Assembly (NCBI GenBank): GCA_022823505.1
Contig: JAJEIA010000021.1
Coordinates: forward strand, 1-46,023
DNA length: 46,023 bases
DNA from: Dehalococcoidia bacterium
GTDB lineage: Bacteria; Chloroflexota; Dehalococcoidia; Lucifugimonadales; UBA3495
Direction of reading: 5' to 3'
Shown: positions 1 to 8,290 of the stretch, piece by piece
Numbering within the stretch: position 1 is the first letter of the stretch
How the letters are laid out: each line of letters opens with the position of its first letter
Position numbers and translations under genes: made by a program
The notes under the pieces: model-generated
What the model saw: the letters and a program-made list of their open reading frames with translations, nothing else
Told to the model about the DNA's origin: nothing
The model's database searches: none

Positions 1-1569
1 GGCGAAACCAAGCACTACCGTGGCGTCTTCCCGATGGTTGGCAACAGCAACCCCGGGTTCTGGGACGTCCACTACGGTGGATCCCTCAACACCACGCTGA
101 TGCCCTCCAGCCCGCGCTTCAACCAGCTGGTGGAGTACAACCCGGTCGATCCGAGCGAAATCATCGGCGACTTGGCGTCCACTTGGGAAGTCAGCGACGA
201 TGGCACCGAGTTCGTCTTCCACCTCAAGGATGCGACGTGGTCGGACGGCATGCCGGTTACCGCGGAAGACGTGGTGTTCAGCCTGGACCGCATCACGCTG
301 CCAGGTGCCCAGCGGGCGCGCACCGGCTTCCTGCGGGCCTTCTACGAGCACCAGACCGCAGAGGTGATTGACGACAAGTCCGTCCGCGTTCCCCTCAAGT
401 ACCAGGCGCCGACCTTCATGCCGAACCTGGCGTCGGACTACATGAAGATGTACCCGAAGCATATCGCCGAGGACCTGACCCAGGAACAGGCCAACCAGCC
501 CGAGAACCTGATCGGCTCCGGCCCCTGGCTGCTTGACGGCTGGCAGAAGGACGTGAGCTACACCTTCGCGCGCAACGAGACGTACTTCAAAGAAGGCCGA
601 CCCTTCTTCGACGGCATCATCGTTCACCTGATCCCTGATACCGCCCGCCGGATTGCCGCGTTGCAGGCGGGGCAGGTGCTGGGTACTTTCAACCCCTTCA
701 CCGGCGTCAACCGACCCGAAGCCATGGCGGTACTGGAGGAGGAGACCGACGGCCAGGTACGGGCCCTGATCCTTCCCAGCGCCGGTTTCGAAGCGTTCTT
801 CCTCAACAATGCCAAGCCGCCGTTCGATGACGAACGGGTCCGCCAGGCCTTCTACATGGCCCTGGATCGAGATCTGGGCATTGAGCGCGCGGTCAGAGGC
901 TTCGGTCAACCAGGCACCTTCTTCTCACCAGGGGTGGTCGAGCAGCTGGACGACCTGCGCGCCAACAACCCGGCATTTGCCGAAGACCGCACCGCCGCGA
1001 TCGCGGAAGCCAAACGGCTGCTCGCCGAGGCCGGTTACCCGGATGGCATCTCCGTGAAGATGAACACCCGCAACGCTATTCCCACTCTGCCGGCGGCGGA
1101 AGTCGCGGGCGAGCAGCTGCGCCAAGATGTGGGCATCGATATCGAAATCGTTCCCAACGATCTGGCCACCACGTACGCCGTTATGCGGGATGGAACGCAC
1201 GAAATCTCCACCGTCGGCACGGGCATCATTCTGACCGACCCGGCGGACATCCTCAACCAGTTCTACCTGCAGGACGTTTTGCGCAATCCGCAGAATTGGC
1301 AGAACGACCGGATCGATGAGTTGATCGATTTGCAAAATCGGGCTATCGACCAGCGCGTCCGCCAGGGTCACCTGGAGGAAATCGCTGACATCCTCCACAC
1401 CGGGAGCAGCCACCTGGTGGTGTATTTCTGGGGAGGAGCCGGTGGCGCGCTGGATTACCGCATCCGGAACTTCCATCTTCCGCCCACCGTCCAGCAAATT
1501 CACAAGTGGGACCACGTCTGGTTCGATCCGGACCGTACGCAACCCGCCGAAACCGGTTATCAGCCGTAA
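1..1569 (+). CDS. ABC transporter substrate-binding protein, family 5 (5' end missing)
   Basis: Periplasmic or lipid-anchored solute-binding component of a peptide/nickel-type ABC importer (SBP_bac_5 family). The frame is open from base 1, so the N-terminus with any signal peptide lies outside the window; 522 codons are present. Family features seen are an early segment reading LASTWEVSDDGTEFVFHLKD, then DATWSDGMPVTAEDVVFSLDR, the domain-II segment with VRQAFYMALDRD, and a C-terminal WDHVWFD. Two Dpp-type permease genes follow on the same strand. The ligand cannot be told from sequence; peptides are usual, but opines, sugars and metal chelates also occur in this family. Confidence 0.93.
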   Translation, partial: GETKHYRGVFPMVGNSNPGFWDVHYGGSLNTTLMPSSPRFNQLVEYNPVDPSEIIGDLASTWEVSDDGTEFVFHLKDATWSDGMPVTAEDVVFSLDRITLPGAQRARTGFLRAFYEHQTAEVIDDKSVRVPLKYQAPTFMPNLASDYMKMYPKHIAEDLTQEQANQPENLIGSGPWLLDGWQKDVSYTFARNETYFKEGRPFFDGIIVHLIPDTARRIAALQAGQVLGTFNPFTGVNRPEAMAVLEEETDGQVRALILPSAGFEAFFLNNAKPPFDDERVRQAFYMALDRDLGIERAVRGFGQPGTFFSPGVVEQLDDLRANNPAFAEDRTAAIAEAKRLLAEAGYPDGISVKMNTRNAIPTLPAAEVAGEQLRQDVGIDIEIVPNDLATTYAVMRDGTHEISTVGTGIILTDPADILNQFYLQDVLRNPQNWQNDRIDELIDLQNRAIDQRVRQGHLEEIADILHTGSSHLVVYFWGGAGGALDYRIRNFHLPPTVQQIHKWDHVWFDPDRTQPAETGYQP

Positions 1570-1581
1570 ACTTCGATGAGA

Positions 1582-1609
1582 GATGCGCCCCTTTTGCCCG
1601 GGGCGCATC
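1582..1609 (+). terminator. Intercistronic hairpin between binding protein and permease
   Basis: A 10-bp perfect stem (GATGCGCCCC at 1582-1591 with GGGGCGCATC at 1600-1609) and an 8-nt loop lie 13 nt after the binding-protein stop. No T-tract follows, so a partial terminator or mRNA-stabilising hairpin is more likely than a full stop. Such hairpins commonly let the binding protein be made in excess over the permeases. Confidence 0.6.
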
Positions 1610-1654
1610 ATTCAATACCTGTGCGCTCGTTGCCTCACGGACTGAAGGTGGAAG

Positions 1655-2617
1655 GTGTACGCATACATAGCCCGTAGGGGCCTGCTGTTCATACCCACTA
1701 TCCTGCTCGCCACAATCCTGGTGTTTGGCCTCTTCTGGATCGTGCCGGGAGACGCCGCCATGATGATCCTGACGGGTGAGGAGGGCGACGGCGGCAAGGT
1801 CACGGAAGAGGACATCAAGCGCGTTCAGCGGGAACTGGGCCTGGATCGCCCGGTTTACATCCAGTACGGCGACTGGCTGTGGAAAATCCTCCAGGGCGAC
1901 TTCGGCGATTCGGTCTGGTACGGGACCCCGGTCCTGGATGACCTGAAAGACCGGTTTTTCATAACCCTCGAACTGGCGGTGCTGGCAATTGTGCTGGCAT
2001 TCATCGCCGCCGTGCCCTTGGGTGTGCTGTCCGCGGTCAAGCAGGATTCATTCCTGGACCACATCAGCCGGCTGCTGGCGCTGGTCGGCATAGCTTTGCC
2101 CACCTTCTGGCTGGGGATCCTGGTGATCTATGGATTGACCTATTTCGCCGGGTGGCTGCCGCCCCTGGGTTATGCCACGTTATGGGGCGATCCGTTCACC
2201 AACCTGCAGCAATTGATCTTCCCGGCGCTGGTTCTGGCTTTCCACGACATGGCATTCACGGCCAGGGTGGCCCGTTCCGCCATGCTGGAAGTGATGCGGG
2301 AAGACTACATGAGAACCGCCCGTTCCAAGGGCCTGAACGAATGGATGGTAGTTGGTCGCCACGCGCTGAAAAATGCCCTGTTGCCGGTAATCACCGTTTC
2401 CGGCTACCAGTTCGGCCGATTGCTGGGTGGGACCATCATCATCGAATCGATTTTCGTGATACCAGGTGTCGGGCGGTACCTGATCGACGCCATCATCCAC
2501 CGCGACTTCGTCGTGGTGCAGGGTGTTGTGCTGCTGGCCGCAGCCGTGGTGTTGTTGTTGAACCTGATCGTCGACATCCTATACGGAATACTGGACCCCC
2601 GGATCAGGTACTCGTAG
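1655..2617 (+). CDS. ABC transporter permease, DppB/OppB type
   Basis: Inner-membrane permease subunit of the peptide-type importer, 320 aa as usual for DppB. It has an N-terminal hydrophobic helix (about residues 8-28), the DppB motif GDFGDSVWYGTPV, a block of transmembrane helices and the EAA loop (about 220-240, ARSAMLEVMREDYMRTARSKG), which contacts the ATPase, ending with LDPRIRYS. The start is GTG at 1655, preceded by a GGTGG-type ribosome site. It sits between the binding protein and the DppC-type partner. The ATPase genes (DppD/F) are not downstream and must be upstream of the window or elsewhere. Confidence 0.95.
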   Translation: MYAYIARRGLLFIPTILLATILVFGLFWIVPGDAAMMILTGEEGDGGKVTEEDIKRVQRELGLDRPVYIQYGDWLWKILQGDFGDSVWYGTPVLDDLKDRFFITLELAVLAIVLAFIAAVPLGVLSAVKQDSFLDHISRLLALVGIALPTFWLGILVIYGLTYFAGWLPPLGYATLWGDPFTNLQQLIFPALVLAFHDMAFTARVARSAMLEVMREDYMRTARSKGLNEWMVVGRHALKNALLPVITVSGYQFGRLLGGTIIIESIFVIPGVGRYLIDAIIHRDFVVVQGVVLLAAAVVLLLNLIVDILYGILDPRIRYS

Positions 2618-2681
2618 GTTGCGGGCGTACCGGGACATCCTGTGCTCTATCGCCGTTGTTCCGTGAGGAGTGTTCGTACTC

Positions 2682-3611
2682 ATGGCGAATCAAACCAATC
2701 AGCGCGCCGAGGTGGCCGTCCCGCAGCGAGCGGGGATGTTGCAACCGGCCGCATCCGTCCTCAGGGAAGTTAACCGCTTTACGCGCCGCAAGCCTCTGGG
2801 AGCCATTGGCGGTCTCCTGGTGCTTGTGCTGGTGGTCGTTGCCCTGATGGCGCCGGTTCTCGCTCCCTACGGCGCTCGGGAACTCCCTGAAGGTCGTGAG
2901 GGCGGTTCAACGGTGTACATACCGCCCAATTCCCAGTTCCTGCTCGGCACCGACCACGTGGGACGCGACGTTCTGAGCCGGTTGATCTATGGGGCACGCA
3001 TCAGCCTGTACGTCGGCCTGGGCAGCGTCCTGATTGGAATAACCGCCAGTTTCATCATCGGCGTTGCACTGGCCTACGCCGGCGGCGTCATCGACATGTC
3101 GGCGCAAAGGGTCGTCGACGCGCTAATGGCGCTGCCGGGGCTGATCATCGCGCTGGCCATCGTAGCGGTGCTTGGCTCGTCGCTGAACAACGTGATTCTG
3201 GCCATCGTCATCGGCATGATCGCCCCGGTGATCCGCACCGTAAGATCGCAGGTGCTGTCCATCAAGGAGCTGGACTACGTAACGGCGGCGCAGGCCATCG
3301 GCGCTCCGCCGTGGCGCATCGTATTCCGGCATATCGTGCCCAACTGCTTCGCCATCTACCTGGTGCTCGCGACGTACTACCTTGGCTTCGCCATCATCAT
3401 CGAAGCATCCCTGTCCTTCCTGGGTGTCGGAGCGCCGCCGGACCAGCCCAGCTGGGGAGGAATGCTCACGCGGGCCGCGCAGGAACATGTGCTGACCGCT
3501 CCCTGGGTTGGCATCTTCCCAGGCGTGGCTATCTTCATGGTGGTGATGGGTTTCAACCTCTTGGGCGACGCACTGCGCGATGTCCTGGACCCCCGCCTGC
3601 GCGGGCGCTAG
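2682..3611 (+). CDS. ABC transporter permease, DppC/OppC type
   Basis: Second membrane subunit pairing with the DppB-type protein, 309 aa from ATG 2682. That start is chosen because GAGGAG at 2665-2670 is well spaced from it; a GTG at 2670 would overlap this ribosome site. The protein has the N-terminal OppC segment (RKPLGAIGGLLVLVLVVVA), the motif LLGTDHVGRDVLSRLIYGAR, an EAA loop (KELDYVTAAQAIGAPPWRI) and the closing GDALRDVLDPRLRGR. It is followed after only 2 nt by the DUF3179 gene, suggesting one transcript. Confidence 0.95.
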   Translation: MANQTNQRAEVAVPQRAGMLQPAASVLREVNRFTRRKPLGAIGGLLVLVLVVVALMAPVLAPYGARELPEGREGGSTVYIPPNSQFLLGTDHVGRDVLSRLIYGARISLYVGLGSVLIGITASFIIGVALAYAGGVIDMSAQRVVDALMALPGLIIALAIVAVLGSSLNNVILAIVIGMIAPVIRTVRSQVLSIKELDYVTAAQAIGAPPWRIVFRHIVPNCFAIYLVLATYYLGFAIIIEASLSFLGVGAPPDQPSWGGMLTRAAQEHVLTAPWVGIFPGVAIFMVVMGFNLLGDALRDVLDPRLRGR

Positions 3612-3613
3612 CT

Positions 3614-4984
3614 TTGGCAACCAAACTCTTTCCTGTTCCGACTCGAAACTTGGCCGGCCGACATTTTTTGTTGGCCGGCATACTTCTGTTGGTGGCAGCG
3701 GCGCTGGCCTGCGCCCCAATCGAAGAGCGGCCAACCGGCGAACCGTGGGCTGCTCCGCTGGCGCCAACCGACCCGGTGGCTCCTGCCCTGCAACCCGCCG
3801 CCGACCTGCCCACCGCCGTACTGTCGGCTCCGGCCACTGCCCTTCCTGCCGTTGTCCCGCTGATGGCCTCCCCCGAAAGCATTGTGCAGACCGTCCCCGA
3901 CGCCCAAGCCGAAGAGGCCCGCACGAAATACCAGCGCCTGCTGCTTGCCCAGTGGGACACCGACTTCACGCGCACGACGATTTCCTACGATGAGATCATG
4001 ACCGGCGGCCCGCCCAAGGACGGCATCCCTTCCATCGATGACCCGCAGTTTGAAACAATCGCGGACGCGGATCTCTGGCTCGACGATCTGGAGCCCGTGC
4101 AGGTCGTTGACCTCAACGGCGACGTTCGCGCCTATCCCGTGCAGGTGATGGTGTGGCACGAACTGGTCAACGACACCGTCGGCGGGGAGCCGGTGGTCAT
4201 AACCTTTTGACCGCTTTGCAACACCGCCTTCGTGTACAGGCGGACGGTTGACGACCAGATCCTCGACTTCGGCACCACCGGCGCGCTGCGTCAAAGCAAT
4301 CTGCTGATGTACGACCGCCAGACCGAGACCTGGTGGCAGGAAGTGGGCGGCGAGGGGGTCATCGGACATTTCGCCGGCCGCAAGCTGGAACAACTCTACC
4401 TGTCAATCGTATCCTGGGGCGACTTCAAAGCCGCTCACCCGGATGGCCGGGTCCTTTCGCGGCCGGACTCGGGTCGCGCCTACGGTCGAAACCCATATGC
4501 CGGCTACGACCGGCCCGGGAACGAACCGTTCCTGTTCCGGGGCGAAAAAGACCCCCGGTTGCCGGCCGTCGAGCGGGTGGTGGCGGTGGAGCGCGGCAAC
4601 GAGGCCTGGGCCGTGTCGTTCACCACACTGGCCGAAGAGCGCGTGGTTGCCGCCTCCGTGGCCGGCGAGGACATCGTGGTGTTCTGGTCGCCCGGAACGG
4701 CGTCCGCGCTGGATTCCGGTTCGATCGCCAGGGGACGGGACGTCGGAACCGCCGGCATCTTTTCCCCGCGTGGCCCTGACGGCAACACGTTGACCTTCGA
4801 GCCGGACGAAGGCGGCCGCATCGTCGACACCAAGACCGGCAGCCGGTGGGACATATTCGGTCGTGCCATCAGCGGGCCGCTGGAGGGCGCAAAACTGGCC
4901 CCGGTGCCGGGCCGCATCGGCCAGCTCTGGTTCTCGTGGGCGGTGTACCGCCCGGATACGGTGGTTTACGGTGGCGCAAGTTAA
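3614..4984 (+). CDS. DUF3179 lipoprotein, predicted selenoprotein (Sec at in-frame TGA 4208-4210)
   Basis: Reading through TGA at 4208 gives one 456-residue protein. Residues 1-33 look like a signal peptide with a hydrophobic core and a Cys (C33) as a possible though poor lipobox, then a Pro/Ala-rich spacer and a DUF3179 domain. Family signatures lie on both sides of the TGA in the same frame: VWHELVNDTVGGEPVVITF before, and PLCNTAFVYRR, LDFGTTGALRQSNLLMYDR and YGRNPYAGYDRP after. DUF3179 proteins normally read TFCPLCNT here, so the TGA replaces the first Cys of CxxC, giving U199-P-L-C202, a UxxC redox-type motif. A hairpin resembling a bacterial SECIS starts 8 nt downstream. The start is TTG 3614, two bases after the permease stop; the ribosome site is weak. 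Enzymatic function is unknown; a thiol/selenol redox role is inferred. Confidence 0.88.
4208..4250 (+). promoter_or_regulatory. Candidate bacterial SECIS, DUF3179 gene
   Basis: Downstream of TGA 4208-4210 an upper stem of 6 bp (CCGCCT 4224-4229 with AGGCGG 4238-4243) closes an 8-nt loop TCGTGTAC. Below it is a 4-bp stem (CAAC 4219-4222 with GTTG 4247-4250) and a small asymmetric internal loop. The loop begins 20 nt after the TGA, inside the 16-37 nt range described for bacterial SECIS elements, and has G at 4232 and 4234. Folding was done by eye; no energy was computed. Confidence 0.7.
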
Positions 4985-5029
4985 CATGCCGTAATCGTTC
5001 CCATTCCAGGCAGTCAGCGGGAGGGCACT

Positions 5030-6577
5030 TTGGAACGTTCGCTGAAATTCGCACTCGTGCTCTCCCTGATTGCAAGCGCACTGGCGTTGGTGGCAGCCTG
5101 TGGTGATGAGCCGGCTACAACCACCCCGCCAGCACCGACGCCTGCTGCCGCACTGCCGCCAGCCGCACCCACCTCGACGCTGACGCCCACTGCAGCGACG
5201 ATTCCAGCTACGCCGATGCCGACAGCCACCACCACGCCGTTGCCAACGCCCACTGCGACTGCGCCGCCGTCCCCCACCGCCACTGCGCCCCCAACACCCA
5301 CCGCCACGCCGTCACCCACCCCCACCGCCACACCTCCGCCGACCTCCACGCCGCGGCCAACACCCACCGCAACTCCGCTACCGACGCCTACCCCCACCCG
5401 GCTGCCTACCCCGGTTGCCACCTCGGACTCCAGCGTCGTCGTTCGAGACACGGAATACGGTTACACCATCAGTCTTTCAGACGAGTGGGTGGAGAGCAAC
5501 AAGCGGCCGGAAAGATACGCGCGCGACAATCCCTGGAGCAGGGTGCACGTTACATCGCTTTCGCTGAGAAAGGGCAGCACGCTCAGGCATTTCGCCGAAC
5601 AGGTTCGCGAGGGACTGGAACAGGAATGGTGGCCTACGCGTTCGCTGTTCTCGATCACCTCGTTTCAAGAAACTCAAATCGATGGACAGGATGCTTATCT
5701 CATAACGTACCGCGTACGGGAAAGCCCGGCATACTGTATCGTTGACGTTGCGGAAATTGTGATGGTGTCCGATCTGCTGCCCGGCAATCCGCAGGGGTTC
5801 CGGACCCGCGCCTGGATGTGCGATTACGACGTGCCGCGGTACAGAGCGGAGAGGATCCAAATCCTCGAAAGTTTCCGTGTCACACCCCGGCCGGCCACCT
5901 ACTACACCCAGTTCCTCTCCGTCAAAGGCGTTACCATCAAAGCGACGAGCAAAGTCGACCCTAAGGCGTTGACCGTAGCGGCAGAAATAATCGGCCCCAT
6001 GCTATCGGGAAGGGAAGACCTCTCCAACTGCATGGCGGACGTTGGCGGGGATCTGGCAATCATTCCGAAGGACAAATATGTGACCACTCTCCCGGAATAC
6101 GCCCATCTGAAAGGGCGCAGCGACTTCACCGGCAGGACTTACGAATCTTTCCAACTGCGCGGCCTCGGCGGCGGGAAGGGACAGCCCATATCGTCAACGT
6201 CCGAGGAGTCGCTGCTCCGCCTGGATGCTGATGAGCACCCCTACGGAAGATATGCTTTCGACAGTTTGATCACAGTGCACGAATACGCCCACGGGATTCA
6301 AAACCTGTGCTTCACTCAGGACGACCATGAACGGTGGAACGGGTTTTACGATGCAGCCAAGCGGGCCGGGATTTTCCCCGGAACGCACATGATGCACAAC
6401 GTCAAAGAATTTTTCGCGGTGTTCAGTACCGCCTATTTTGAAGTCACGGACGAAATTGGCCGTGGCGCCGGCCGCAGTACGGTCAAGGCGGACTATCCGC
6501 AAATTTTTGAGTCGCTGGAAGAGATATATCGTGGCGCCGTCCTGCCCGCCGAGTTGCGATCACGGAGGTCACGATAA
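5030..6577 (+). CDS. Lipoprotein with Pro/Thr linker and gluzincin-like metallopeptidase domain
   Basis: A 515-residue secreted lipoprotein. Residues 1-24 form a signal peptide with lipobox VAAC (C24). Residues 27-130 are a low-complexity Thr/Pro/Ala linker, often seen in Chloroflexota surface proteins. A central domain (about 133-290) of unknown type follows. The C-terminal domain has H417-E-Y-A-H421, a zinc-peptidase HExxH, and E460 in KEFFAVF, the spacing and EFFA context of gluzincins of the anthrax lethal factor / Pro-Pro endopeptidase group. A secreted zinc protease is therefore likely, substrate unknown. The start is TTG 5030, supported by GGGAGGG just upstream. A strong hairpin follows the gene. 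Confidence 0.85.
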   Translation: MERSLKFALVLSLIASALALVAACGDEPATTTPPAPTPAAALPPAAPTSTLTPTAATIPATPMPTATTTPLPTPTATAPPSPTATAPPTPTATPSPTPTATPPPTSTPRPTPTATPLPTPTPTRLPTPVATSDSSVVVRDTEYGYTISLSDEWVESNKRPERYARDNPWSRVHVTSLSLRKGSTLRHFAEQVREGLEQEWWPTRSLFSITSFQETQIDGQDAYLITYRVRESPAYCIVDVAEIVMVSDLLPGNPQGFRTRAWMCDYDVPRYRAERIQILESFRVTPRPATYYTQFLSVKGVTIKATSKVDPKALTVAAEIIGPMLSGREDLSNCMADVGGDLAIIPKDKYVTTLPEYAHLKGRSDFTGRTYESFQLRGLGGGKGQPISSTSEESLLRLDADEHPYGRYAFDSLITVHEYAHGIQNLCFTQDDHERWNGFYDAAKRAGIFPGTHMMHNVKEFFAVFSTAYFEVTDEIGRGAGRSTVKADYPQIFESLEEIYRGAVLPAELRSRRSR

Positions 6578-6617
6578 ATCGGGCCAACGCAATGTGATGG
6601 CGGTTGGTTCAGGAGCG

Positions 6618-6649
6618 CATCGGGGGCGGATGATTATCCGCCCCCGATG
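6618..6649. terminator. Bidirectional terminator hairpin
   Basis: A 14-bp perfect stem (6618-6631 with 6636-6649, core CGGGGGCGGAT) and loop GATT lie between two convergent genes, the lipoprotein (+) and leucine dehydrogenase (-). There is no long T-tract on either side, but position and stem strength support a shared terminator. Confidence 0.7.
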
Positions 6650-6673
6650 ACGCAGCCCTTCGCAACCCGCGGA

Positions 6674-7741
6674 TCAGCCACGCCAGATTCGGCGCATGCG
6701 GCGTACCGCGTCCAGCCGGGACTCCGCGACGATGTCCGCCGCCCGCGCGGTCGATATCTCCTCCTTGCGCGACGTGGTCAGGACTTCGGACATCTGCTCG
6801 TAGATACGTTCCGTTTGCTGGCGAGAACGGTCCGGGTTGTAAGGCTGGCCGATTTCGGCGGCGGCGTTGATGATGCCGCCGGCGTTGATCAGGAAGTCGG
6901 GCGCGTAGACGATGCCGCGGCGATGCAGTTCCTCGCCATCTTCGGCCGTCATCAGCTGGTTGTTGGCGCCGCCGGCCACGATGCGACAGCGCAGGCGATC
7001 AATGGTCGTCGAGTTGATGACCCCGCCCAGGGCACAGGGCGCGAAGATGTCGCAGTCAACGTCGTAGATCTCGTCCGGTCCAACGACCTTGACGCCCATC
7101 TGGCGCGCCTTGTCCATTGCCGCCTCGCTGATGTCGGTGGCGATGATGCGAACGTCATCCTCGATCAGATGACCGGCCGTGTGCGTCGCCACCTTGCCGA
7201 ACCCCTGCATCGCAACGGTGCGTCCGCGCAGATCGTCGGTGCCCCAAACGTCGGACGCACAGGCTTTCATGCCCATGTAGATCCCCAACCCGGTCATGAC
7301 TGACGTGTCGCCGCTGCCGCCCAGGGTCACGTCGAGTCCCACCACATATTCCGTTTCCTGTCGCACCGCTTCCAGATCCCGTCCCGTGGTGCCAACGTCG
7401 GTCGTGGTCAGGTAGCGGCCGCCCAGGGTGTCCACGAAGCGGCCCCAGGACCGCAGCAGGGCTTCGGTTTTGTCGGTGCGCGGATCACCGATGATGACTC
7501 CCTTGCCACCGCCCAGGTGCAGTCCGGCCGCCGCTGACTTGTAGGTCATGGCGCGGGAGAGATTGAGAGCGTCGGCGAGAGCTTCCTGCTCGGTGGCGTA
7601 GGGCCACATGCGGGTGCCGCCGCAGGACGGCCCCAGGGTGGTGTCGTGGATGGCGATGATGCCCTTGAGACCGGATTCGGGGTCGCTGTACATCGTCACC
7701 TGCTCATGACCGCGGCTAACCATCGTATTCAGTACGTCCAT
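6674..7741 (-). CDS. ldh: Leucine dehydrogenase (Glu/Leu/Phe/Val dehydrogenase family)
   Basis: NAD-dependent oxidative deamination of branched-chain amino acids to 2-oxo acids plus ammonium, in the cytoplasm. The protein has 355 aa, typical of leucine dehydrogenase (about 360) rather than glutamate dehydrogenase (about 420). It shows the substrate-site segment GPSCGGTRMWPY, catalytic lysines K68 (MTYKSA) and K80 (GLHLGGGKGVI), and a Rossmann motif VAMQGFGKVATH in the C-terminal half. ATG 7741 is chosen because AGGAGGTG lies directly upstream; the longer reading from a GTG would start inside that ribosome site. It could act on valine or phenylalanine as well. Confidence 0.93.
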   Translation of the reverse strand: MDVLNTMVSRGHEQVTMYSDPESGLKGIIAIHDTTLGPSCGGTRMWPYATEQEALADALNLSRAMTYKSAAAGLHLGGGKGVIIGDPRTDKTEALLRSWGRFVDTLGGRYLTTTDVGTTGRDLEAVRQETEYVVGLDVTLGGSGDTSVMTGLGIYMGMKACASDVWGTDDLRGRTVAMQGFGKVATHTAGHLIEDDVRIIATDISEAAMDKARQMGVKVVGPDEIYDVDCDIFAPCALGGVINSTTIDRLRCRIVAGGANNQLMTAEDGEELHRRGIVYAPDFLINAGGIINAAAEIGQPYNPDRSRQQTERIYEQMSEVLTTSRKEEISTARAADIVAESRLDAVRRMRRIWRG

Positions 7742-7777
7742 GGGTCTCACCTCCTGCGAATATCCTCCGCTACATTA

Positions 7778-7783
7778 ATTATA
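7778..7783 (-). promoter_or_regulatory. Candidate -10 box for leucine dehydrogenase gene
   Basis: On the minus strand TATAAT lies 36 nt before the ATG, in front of AGGAGGTG. No convincing -35 hexamer is seen at 16-18 bp, so only the -10 is proposed. Confidence 0.4.
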
Positions 7784-7965
7784 AGCCACGGTCAGCGCGC
7801 CCTCGGACGAAACCGCGGAATGCGCTACGCCCAAAAAGATGGCCAAAATCGTTTTTGCCGTGGTTATGTCAACTATCGAGTGCAGGAGGACGATACGGTG
7901 GAGCTGCAGTTCGGTCATCAAAACGACCAGCGATGGTCTCGAACCCTGTCAACCGGTCGGCATTG

Positions 7966-8155
7966 CTTACGCGTACCCGCATTGAACATCCAGCGGCGAA
8001 GTTTTACATCGATGCACAGGATATACAAGATTTGATTGCTTATCGACCGCGTCCCAGATGCCGGGACGCCGCTGTGATCGGAATGCCGCGACGGCATTGC
8101 CAGCATCCTGTTGATCCCGTCCATCGATGTGAAAAGACGAACTGGGTACGCGTGA
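7966..8155. mobile_element. MITE-like element, copy 1, with direct-repeat target duplication
   Basis: A 190-bp non-coding unit with imperfect terminal inverted repeats. The left end contains ACGCGTACCC then CATCGATG and ACAGGATATACA; the right end is their reverse complement (TCCTGTTGATCC, CATCGATG, GGGTACGCGT). It is flanked by the direct repeat GGTCGGCATTG at 7955-7965 and 8156-8166. A second copy with a different flanking repeat is at 36053-36227. No transposase is encoded. Confidence 0.85.
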
Positions 8156-8290
8156 GGTCGGCATTGTGATCATGCCATGACCAAGCGCTGGCCGGGGGCG
8201 TAAGGCGGCATGCCTATCGGGCACGAGAGCACCGGGAGCACCTGACGGCAACCGGGGCGTTCGCGACCCCCGCCCGGACGGAGCAAAAGA

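Larger units (their letters stand above)
7742..8290. other. Intergenic region holding a mobile palindromic element
   Basis: No gene is recognised. The part before 7955 carries the divergent leader of leucine dehydrogenase and a short open stretch with no family signature. 7955-8166 is the MITE-like insertion with its direct repeats. The rest (8167-8290) precedes the 3' end of the minus-strand gene at 8291 and shows nothing clear. Confidence 0.6.
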
